From: Mactromeris polynyma
Taxonomy: Eukaryota; Mollusca; Bivalvia; Venerida; Mactridae
Assembly (NCBI GenBank): GCA_032209605.1
Contig: JASFXZ010000008.1
Span: 1,674,001 to 1,738,000, forward strand
Length of the DNA stretch: 64,000 nt
Direction: 5' to 3'
Shown: piece by piece, positions 47,249 to 59,200 of the stretch
Numbering within the stretch: the stretch's first letter is position 1
How the letters are laid out: each line of letters starts with the position of its first letter
Translations under genes and position numbers: made by a program
Notes under the pieces: generated by a model
The model's input: only the letters and a program-made list of their open reading frames with translations
Databases searched by the model: none
What the model was told of the DNA's origin: nothing

Positions 47249-50200
47249 CTGAAAACGCAAATTTGTTTTTTATTATAAATAGTTAAAAGTCCTAATAAAA
47301 TGTATACCGTATTTAATACATATTTAGAGGATTCTCCGGAGGAACGCCCTTTGATCAGATAGAACAATCTATTGTTTCCAATCGCGGTGTTGCATACACT
47401 AGGAAGCTCCAGTGCAAACAACGGTTACATTATCGTTGATGATGGCTGTGATTTTTTCTACAATGGATCATGGTGTTCGCGCATTTCCAGCATAACATAC
47501 ATTGTATTTATTTCACATTTAATGTAAAACAAGTTTGCAAAGTATTTTTATCACTTTCGTTGACTTGTTGCTGGGTTAGTAACTAGTATTCACACCTAAT
47601 TCAGGAATTGTGAAGTATGCAGTCCAACATTGCCTAAGCCGGGATTCAAATCCGTGACATTCCGATCGGGAGTCTGGGGCTCTATCCCTTGGCCACTGTT
47701 GCCCTGTAACTTAGTATTTTGTATCAACTGTACTGGAAGTAGTCCAATTCTATGTACATATATTTTTTATCCAAAACGTTTGTGTGAAGTTTCATGAATA
47801 CAACTATACTTGGCCTATATGTAGAACTAACATTTTAATAATAATCGTAATCTGAATAAACAAATATGATACAATGTAATATACATAAACAAGCTAAAAT
47901 GATTTAAATAGTGTTGTCCTTAAATATAATTAACAAGAGGGCCATGATGTCTCTGAATCAAGTGCCTGAAATGTTTGGTTCTATGGTCTTGTGTCAAAGA
48001 GTGAAACATTTCGTTGAATTTAAGATTTTCACAAAGATAGCAAAACATTTGATTTCCACCATGATAAGAATATCATTATAATTATAATGTATACATATCG
48101 GGAAAGTAACCAACCCCCTGGAAGCCATGTCAAACATGGGTAGAGGGTCACTATCTATGTGAAATTATATCAAAACTGGACCCAGAGGTTTTGAAAAGCA
48201 GATCTTTTAAGTTTCCACTACATACATAGAGAAAAATAGCTCCGCCCCCCTGACGGCCATGTTTTTTGACGATTCCATAAAATTTGAACAATCTTGGTAG
48301 AGGGTCAACTAAGTAACAATTTTGTGAAGGTAAATCAAAATGGGTTAACTCTTTTGGAAGAGGTGATTTTTGAAGTGTTCACAATATACATATAGGAAAA
48401 AAGCTCCGCCACCCTGGTAGCCATGTTTCTTGATAGAAGATCACCTAAGGAATATCTGTATCAATTTATATCAAAAATGGGTTTGTAGCTTTTCACAAGA
48501 CGATTTTTGAAGTTTACACTATATACATATAGAAAAAGGGAGTCTGCCCTCTGGCGGCCATCCTTTTTGACAAATCCAAACTCCTCATTGTATATTTGTA
48601 GAATGTCACACTGGTAATACATTTCCCTTAGATATTGTGAAATTCTGCAAAGTGGTTTCAGAGGAGATGTTTTTGTTGTTTGTTGTTGATGTTGATCAAT
48701 CGTGACGCATTGTGTTTTTGTTAAGTGTCACCGAGTGAAGCTTCTAAAAAACCTTCATGAAATTCTGCCATGTGGTTTCAGAAAAGATGTTTTTTAAACG
48801 ACTGTTGACGTACGGATGGACAGAAAAAAGCTCACCTTGAGCAGTGCATGCTCAGGTGAGCTAATAATTAAAGGTACCTCTTGAGTCATCCTGGTATCAA
48901 TAGGTTGAATATTCCTGGCTTTAATCACACCGATGAAATATTCCTGAATAGGCAGAAATAGAAAGCACTGAAACAATCAGCAGTAAAACAAGGGTTGATG
49001 TTTTTGTTTCCTGTGTCCGATTTTACAAAAATGTTTTCATTAAGTACAACATAGATGGGAGAACATCAAATAAATGTTTCAACGCAATACATAAACCATT
49101 TTGTTTTGGGACTTCAGAGCTAATTAAGATATTTTAATGTGTGCATGAAATATTTGATTATTACCAAAGAAAACTGCTGAATATGTGGCTAGCAAAATTG
49201 GTAATTTGGGTAACATTTATTATTTGAAGACATTTATCCGTAAGCATGATATTTTCATAGTAAACCACAGTACTGTAGAGATATGTTGGATAAAGATAGT
49301 CACTGACTGAATAGCTACCGTTAGAGAATCCATCATCAGATAAACTTGAGCATTCATAACTTTTGTTAATAGGTATGATCCCAATGGTATAAGCTCCTAA
49401 CACCTAATTGTGACTTCAAAAGATCAGTAAAATCCTTTCAGATCTAAGCGTAGCTTTGAAAGAGCAGTATAAAACCATGAATTGTAAATGTGACCTTAAA
49501 AGAACAGTATAAGCCTTTAACACCTCAGTGTGACCTCAAAAGGATAGTATAAGCCTTCAACATCTAAGTGCGACCACCAAAGAGCAATGCAAGCCTTTAA
49601 CATACGTGACGTCAAACGAAAGGACATTATAACCCTTTGAAATCAACATGTTACTTGGAGCGAGTAGCTATAGGTCTGGATATTTCACATGACATGTACT
49701 GGTGGCGAATATTTGCACTTAGACATTTCAATGTCACTTCATGCACACAGAGAAATGGAACTGGAGAGACCAGACACACCATTGTCTCATATTCCTTGAC
49801 CTGTATGTACAACATTAGCCTTTTAGCCTATAATTATAATAAGATAATAAGTTGTTTTAGTTTTCTGCAAGAATAAACGTCATCTACAAAATTTCAGTTG
49901 CTATATTTTATTGGTACAGTGTACTTGCTTTTCAAAGAAAATCAAAACTAATTTTTCTTAATAAAACATTTGACTTACCCTGCATCTAGCAACATTGTAC
50001 TTCATAACATGAAGCTGATATTTTTGATTGAAGGAAAATAATAGAAGTACTTCATTATGAACAAACATTAAATACATAAACATGTATATACAAGGGACAG
50101 TCAGAAAAAAACGGACTATACGTGATCCTGTCTTTCCACGTGCAACAAAGTACACATGTTGTACATGTTATTTATACATGATAGGTGTTTCAGCTAACAT

Positions 50201-53200
50201 GGACTCCAAGTTAGAAGAACAGCGGTATCAAATTTCTCCTGGCAGAGCGTGAAAAGCCTTACCGTATTTTCCAAAGACTGCAGAAAAGGTTTGGGCATGA
50301 CTGCATGTCGCTCAAGTTCATTTGATTTCGGACAAGAAGTTTTCTTTTAAAGAAGTACTTTTAAAATCTAGTTTTAACTCCTGTGACCTACGTAATATAC
50401 AGCAGATCAAAACAATTTATGAAACTTTGAAAGTAGCCTACACAAGGATCATTTCTGTTTGGACAAAATCCATTCAGCAGTTAAGCAGGAGATATTGTTA
50501 ACCAATGTTGAAAGATAATCCACAACAACAGGCTAAAGTCCTAAGTGCTCAAAGGAGCTAAAGATTAACCGATGGACAAAGGATAGATGGACAGAAATGG
50601 TGATTTCTGTATGGCATTTGCACTAGAGTACACAGCCCTAATTAAAAGAGAAAACATTTACACAAACATATATATTATTAAAAACATCATACTTATGGAT
50701 TAGTACATAAATTATAATTAAAGTAGTTTTCCTAAACATATTTTTTCCTACGATACAAAAATTCAACATAATTAGAAATGACTGTATTATAGTGATGTAA
50801 AGTACAGTCATCATTCATTGGCAAATTTATAAAAGTTCACATTCTAGATTGGAAGTCATGCAGTCATCCTACCGAGCTTGCCGAAAAACGTTTTTCTATT
50901 TTCATGCAGAATATTTAATCCATTAAGAATCCTTATAAACTATCATCAAAGTGTTCAAATCAGATACTGATGCAGTAACCACAAAGGATGTCCAACACAA
51001 CGCTCAAGACGCTATTTAGACTTGTTGGAAATAATAGGAAACTCATATAACACTACATGTATTTCATTAAAGATGTGAAGGGCAATGACCACAATGAATT
51101 TCAATTAATTTAAATATTGATGATTTCTATATTAATATATGTTTTTTTCGACTTAAACTGGGGACGTTTCGGTTACAAAGGATACAGCTGGGAGTTGATT
51201 ACGTCTAGATGTAAAAAGCAGTATTACATTGTTCTGGATACATTGCTTGCGTGTCAACTGCCACAGTTTTGACTGAACTGAAATGTCACGCTGAAAAAGA
51301 AATACAAACAGAATGAAATGTTTATATATGCTGTCATGTAAAACACATACCGCCAAAAGTACTAAATTGACGGCAATGTATCCATCGTATCAATACCACA
51401 AAGTTGTCCCCATTTTACAGTAACATTCATATACATGTAGTATATGATGCATTTTGTATTATATCCCTCATAATTACTGGTTGAATCCAAGAATAAAACT
51501 CAGTGTACAACTACATTTGATGATTGATATTCCTTTAATGTTTGATCAGTTCAGATCGCATACTTTTTATGATATAGATGTACTGAGAATGGACCATAAC
51601 GTTTGAGGGAAGTAAACATGGACATGCAATGGTTAATCAAGGCTGCCGTCGTGGTGGGTACAACAATTATTTGATGAATAGATGCGCTGAAAGGGAACAA
51701 CCAACTGTCAATAACACTTTCACAGTAGACTGCAATAATATTCCACATGAGGGCTGCAAGTGAATGCAAATGCATGTTATCTATAGGTTACATTATTGTT
51801 GGGACTTATACTTTCTCAGAAATTGAGCCAAATGCAACATCTCTTACACTGAGGCAGACGACAACAATCAAGCTATGACAATAACTCTTAGAATTTTCAA
51901 TGCAGACAAGCTAAACACTTGACTTAGGTTTTGCCTATTGCACAAATACATTTAACACTAAAGTGTACATGAACAAAAACCCTTTAGTCTTAAACAATGC
52001 AGCTGAAATGGTACAGTTTCCAACATGGAATGGTTTGCGCATTTCATACATTCCAGTATAATATACATTGTTTGCGTTTAAGTCTAATGAACAATAAGCA
52101 TATTCATTTCTGCTCGCTAAATGTCTGACTCTAAGTGTTTGACTCTTGAAAATATCCACACATACATAACTAGTCACACATTTTATACATACATTTAATG
52201 TGACTACAGTCAATGTGTGTTTAACATCCAGTGAGAGGACATTCAGTAAGTGTCACAAATAACAATATGATGTGAGGCAGCTATCACCGTAGCTCACCAT
52301 GAAGCTTTTTATTTTTGATCAAAATGAGACAAGCTGTTTTCTTCAATAATATATATATATAATAACCTAGTATGGCTATTTAAAAAACAAATAAACAAAA
52401 ACATGATTAATATTTCGATATAATGAAATTTCTAAAATTCGTAAACCCAAATTACATGCTTTCTCGCCATTTGTCACGTTGCTCATTACTGTAAAAAAAC
52501 TTTTTACATTGTTCAACATGCAAATAAAATATATCAATCTATATAAAATCATAGCATGATTAGCATAGTTACCTTTTTTCTGTGACACAATCTTGGAAGA
52601 AAACAAATTGAAATCTGCATCAGTAAGAACCATCCAGGTAATACAAGACACATAATGATTTGAACACCAGACACAACAAGATTGTCTGTGATATGGATAT
52701 ACTTCTGATCAGATGGTCGTCTAGTTTGATACTGCAAACGTAACACACTTGTTACCAGGAAGAAGAGCAGTACGCATATTGGTAACAAAATGAGACAACT
52801 CCATCCAAAGTTTTTGCATCTGTTTAAATAGTCATATGACCACATGACAGAATCTTTGTTGATGATACCAAATGCTTTCTTCATCAATGCCTTCGGCAAC
52901 TGCAATATTCAATCATTGGCAGTTAACAAGAACATCTACAAAATACATGATACTGATCAGGCCTACACGGAGGCTACAGAAAACAAGAGGCTAATGAGGA
53001 CCAGACGTGCACATGGACTTTTCATAACCATTTCTCTGAACAAGACAAGACGCACCAAAGTAATTCCCTATAAAACTATATGGAAAACATGTGACCCCTG
53101 AACGCGGTGGGTTTTGACCCCAGGGGCATTATTTGAACATTATTGGTAGGAGACCACTAAATAACGCTACATATCAAAACCATGGGCAGTGAGGTTTTAG

Positions 53201-56200
53201 AGTAAAGAGTTTTTGAATATTTCCCTATATATGTCTGTAGGAAACATGTGACCCCTAGGACGGTGCAAATTCTGACCCCAGAGTCATAATTAGACCAATT
53301 ATTGTAGGAGACCACTAAAAATGATACATACCAAAGGAAATAATTTTTCCATGTAAGTCTATAGAAAACCTGTGACTCCAGGAGCGGAGCCATTAGGGCA
53401 CAACTAGACAATAATACGTACTAAATATCAAACCCCGGGTTTTCTGGTTCTGGACAAGATAATTTTCAAAGATATTCCCTATCTCAGTCCATGTAAAACA
53501 TGTGACTCCTGGGGCGGGCCAAATATTCACCCAAGTGACATGATTTGAACAATCTTGGTATCTAAATATCAAAGCTCTGGGTTTTATGTTTCTGGACAAG
53601 ATTTTTATTTTTGCAGATGAACATATATTTTAGCTCCTATGACCTATTTATGCAACAGACCATAACCATTTGAAAGGGGAACACACAAGGAACGTTTCTG
53701 TGAGGTTTAGAAAAATTGGCCGAAAGATTTAGGAGGCGATGTCGTTTGAATGTAAAGTTAACAGACTGATGCACACTAAAGATAATTCACCATGACATAA
53801 GCTTAATGAGTAGTACATAAATAGTAATCTATAGAAACACATTTAAACAGCCCTATAAATTAAAACTTTTCTTTTTTTCTTTTTATTATACAGTCGAACC
53901 TCGTTTATTCAACAACTGTCTATCCAAATACTGGGTATTATTCAATATTAAGTATAAAAAAACAAAAACATCTATTCCACATTTCTAAAGTAAACATAGA
54001 CAGTGTAATCTAAATATTTCACCTACTCTCTGACACATTGATCTCAAATTCGACATGTGGAGTTTTAATAATTACGCCTGTGATTTTTAACCAAAATATG
54101 TCTGAAATAGTTTCCAACAATCGCACTAACCATGTTAGAGAAGTGTTTCAGCATTGTTCAATTTAAGTTGCAAAACTGGGGGTAGTTCACTTTTGTGTTG
54201 GTAAGTTCAGTACTCAATATATACTCAAATGCTTTTCTGATAGGTCACTTCTTACATTATCATAATTTCAAATTAAGATTACAATGAAAGTAATTTCAAA
54301 ATCCTTCAAGCGGTTCAAAAGTTATTGAGCAGACAAGAAGTGTGACAGACAGACGGATGGACAGATAGACAACCCAAAAACAATATGTCTCATGAACATT
54401 TGTGCCAAGTTATATTTCAAAATCTTCAAGGGGTTCAATAGATATGGATATGAAATATAGACATTTTATCTTTGACCTCTAAGTCTGACCGATGTAATCC
54501 TTGACCTCTAAAGTCTGATCATGACCCTCAACTGATCTGTGCATGTGGACAAGCAGTCAACCTGAGCTAAAACAGCGTCTCTCTCATTTTATCAGGGAGA
54601 CATAATAAACAACAGAAACAGTTGGTTCAATGTATATTGTTAGTAAATGTGTTTGATAATGAACTGGATAATAAACAAGACACTGTGTTCATAATTAGTT
54701 TGACAGTCAAAACAATTCTTATTGAAGATAAAACCTAGAATGCTTTGTCACTGAAATATCTTACAAGCTCTCAAGCCATTTTGCCAAATGAACGAAGGTT
54801 CAAGTTAATACAGAGAATGTCACATTCTCAAGACAATGACTTCCTACGCATTATCTCAGGGAAACATTGGCCTATTAAACACTGCGAGTTGAGAAGATGT
54901 AAGGGCAAACACTTACCAGTATGTGGCAATTATTTGGATGATTACCAAAAATAATTAAAGAGATTATAAATAATGAGGGAGGAGGGGATGGAAAAGGGAG
55001 AGAGAATCCATAACAAACCAAACGGAGAGGGGAATAAAAACAGGTACAGAAAAGGGGAAACTTATTTTAAAAAAAAACTTACTTCAACACCATTCTCACG
55101 AAGTCTGTTCAACACTTGTGGCTGCATCTTAAATGTATACCTTGTAGGGCGACAAGACCACAAATTGTCTCTCTCAGCATGAAGAATATGACAATACCCA
55201 TTTTCAACTACAACATAATTATACGTTATTGCAAAGAATAAATCATCACAAAGGAGTATCAGTAAATGCTTTTTGTATTCAAAATATGAAGTAGATTAAA
55301 CATATGACATATTTCTAGGTACATGTTGCACAACAACACATATCTAGGTACATGTTGCACAATTACAGAAAAAGAGCATTCTTAGAAACACATAACACAT
55401 GACATAGTACACATAATACAGTACCAGAAACACTGTACACATGGTAAGGTACAAATAACACAGATCCAGAAACACTGTATTCATGGTCAGGTACACCTAA
55501 CACAGAACCAGAAACACTGTATACATGGTCAGGTACACATAATACAGTACCAGAAACACTGTACACATGGTAAGGTACACATAATACAGTACCAGAAACA
55601 CTGTATACATGGTCAGGTACACATAATACAGTACCAGAAACACTGTACACATGGTAAGGTACACATAATACAGAACCAGAAACACTGTACACATGGTAAG
55701 GTACACATAATACAGAACCAGAAACACTGTATACATGGTCAGGTACACATAATACAGTACCAGAAACACTGTACACATGGTAAGGTACACATAATACAGA
55801 ACCAGAAACACTGTACACATGGTAAGGTACACCTAACACAGAACCAGAAACACTGTACACATGGTCAGGTACACATAATACAGAACCAGAAACACTGTAC
55901 ACATGGTAAGGTACACATAATACAGAACCAGAAACACTGTATACATGGTCAGGTACACATAATACAGTACCAGAACCACTGTACACATGGTAAGGTACAC
56001 ATAATACAGTACCAGAAACACTGTACACATGGTAAGGTACAAATAACACAGATCCAGAAACACTGTATTCATGGTCAGGTACACCTAACACAGAACCAGA
56101 AACACTGTATACATGGTCAGGTACACCTAACACAGAACCAGAAACACTGTATTCATGGTCAGGTACACCTAACACAGAACCAGAAACACTGTATACATGG

Positions 56201-59200
56201 TCAGGTACACCTAACACAGAACCAGAAACACTGTATTCATGGTCAGGTACACCTAACACAGAACCAGAAACACTGTATACATGGTCAGGTACACCTAACA
56301 CAGAACCAGAAACACTGTATTCATGGTCAGGTACACCTAACACAGAACCAGAAACACTGTATTCATGGTCAGGTACACCTAACACAGATCCAGAAACACT
56401 GTATTCATGGTCAGGTACACCTAACACAGAACCAGAAACACTGTACACATGGTCAGGTACACCTAACACAGAACCAGAAACACTGTATACATGGTCAGGT
56501 ACACATAACACAGAACCAGAAACACTGTATACATGGTAAGGTACACCTAACACAGATCCAGAAACACTGTATACATGGTCAGGTACACCTAACACAGATC
56601 CAGAAACACTGTACACATGGTCAGGTACACCTAACACAGATCCAGAAACACTGTATACATGGTCAGGTACACATAACACACAACCAGAAACACTGTATAC
56701 ATGGTAAGGTACACCTAACACAGATCCAGAAACACTGTATACATGGTAAAGTACACCTAACACAGAACCAGAAACACTGTACACATGGAAAGGTACACCT
56801 AACACAGATCCAGAAACACTGTATACATGGTCAGGTACACCTAACACAGAACCAGAAACACTGTATACATGGTAAGGTACTCATAACACAGATCCAGAAA
56901 CACTGTATACATGGTAAGGTACTCATAACACAGATCCAGAAACACTGTATACATGGTAAAGTACACCTAACACAGAACACTGGACACATGACAAGGTACA
57001 AATAATACAGAACCAGAAACACTGTATACATGGTAAGGTACACCTAACACAGAACCAGAAACACTGTACACATGGTAATGTACTCATAACACAGATCCAG
57101 AAACACTGTATACATGGTAAAGTACACCTAACACAGATCCAGAAACACTGTATACATGGAAAGGTACACCTAACACAGATCCAGAAACACTGTATACATG
57201 GTAAAGTACACCTAACACAGAACCAGAAACACTGTATACATGGTCAGGTACACCTAACACAGATCCAGAAACACTGTATACATGGTAAAGTACACCTAAC
57301 ACAGAACCAGAAACACTGTACACATGGTAATGTACTCATAACACAGATCCAGAAACACTGTATACATGGTAAAGTACACCTAACACAGAACACTGGACAC
57401 ATGACAAGGTACAAATAATACAGAACCAGAAACACTGTACACATGGTAAAGTACACCTAACACAGAACCAGAAACACTGTATACATGGTCAGGTACACCT
57501 AACACAGATCCAGAAACACTAAATACATGGTCAGGTACACCTAACACAGAACACTGGACACATGACAAGGTACTCATAATACACATCCAGAAACACTGTA
57601 CACATGGTAAGGTACTCATAATACACAACCAGAAACACTGTACACAATGTAAGGTACACATAACACACAACCAGAAACACTGTACACATGGTAAGGTACA
57701 CATAACACACAACCAGAAACACTGTACACAATGTAAGGTACACATAACACACAACCAGAAACACTGTACACATGGTAAGGTACTCATAAAACACAACCAG
57801 AAACACTGTACACATGGTAAGGTACACATAACACAGATCCAGAAACACTGTACACATGGTAAGGTACTCATAACACACAACCAGAAACACTGTATACATG
57901 TTAAGGTACTCATGATACAGAACCAGAATCACTGTATACATAGTAAGGTACTCATAATACAGAACCAGAAACACTGTATACATGGTAAGTTACACCTAAC
58001 ACACAACCAGAAACACTGTATACATAGTAAGGTACACATAATACAGAATCAGAAACACTGTATACATGGTAAGGTACTCATAACACAGATCCAGAAACAC
58101 TGTATACATGGTAAGGTACTCATAATACAGAACCAGAAACACTGTATACATAGTAAGGTACTCATAACACACAACCAGAAACACTGTAAACATGGTAAGG
58201 TACACCTAACACAGAACCAGAAACCCTGTACACATGGTAAGGTACACATAACACAGAACCAGAAACACTGTACACATGGTAAGGTACACCTAACACAGAA
58301 CCAGAAACCCTGTACACATGGTAAGGTACACATAACACAGAACCAGAAACACTGTACACATGGTAAGGTACACATAACACAGAACCAGAAACCCTGTACA
58401 CATGGTAAGGTACACATAATACAGAATCAGAAACACTGTATACATGGTAAGGTACTCATAACACAGATCCAGAAACACTGTATACATGGTAAGGTACTCA
58501 TAATACAGAACCAGAAACACTGTATACATAGTAAGGTACTCATAACACACAACCAGAAACACTGTATACATGGTAAGGTACACCTAACACAGAACCAGAA
58601 ACCCTGTACACATGGTAAGGTACACATAACACAGAACCAGAAACACTGTACACATGGTAAGGTACACATAACACAGAACCAGAAACACTGTACACATGGT
58701 AAGGTACACATAACACAGAACCAGAAACACTGGACATATAAAATGTACACATAACACAGAACCAGAAACACTGGACACATGACAAGGTACACATGACACA
58801 GAACCAGAGTTACATGAAATGTATGTTGGCATTAGAGTATTGTCATTAACATGTTCTGTTACTACATGAAATGGTTATGCATGTAAATTGATCATTGACA
58901 GCAATGGAAATTGTAATGTTTATTACTCATTAAGTGTGAGCCCATTGTTAGTTGTTCGGTAGAACAACTAGTTCTATGGCAAATTTCGACAGTCGCATCG
59001 CTTAACTACGTTTGCTCGCTTTACTACTTTTACGTATTAACTACGTTTGCGTATTAACTACGGAAGTTACGTACGAATAACAGAAAATGTATTCTGCGCA
59101 TGCGCAAGAATAACAGAAAAGGTAAATATGTTACAAAAAGTAAACTAACAACTGATTGTAACCAACAAATAGTGCAATATTTGAGTGTTAAAACTTTCGA

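Noticed and set aside
50199..50560. Transposase-like fragment starting at an ATG in AACATGGACTCC
   Set aside because: Only short broken frames with no recognisable transposase motif.
55363..56847. 494-codon minus-strand open frame rich in YSVSGSVLGVP
   Set aside because: It runs inside the 42-bp minisatellite; the unit is divisible by three and stop-free in this frame. Other frames and the other strand are also open (e.g. 280 codons at 57912-58754). It lies in an intron of the TIR gene.
55385..58805. Possible CRISPR-like regular array
   Set aside because: Units are contiguous with no unique spacers, in a eukaryotic intron; it is a minisatellite.
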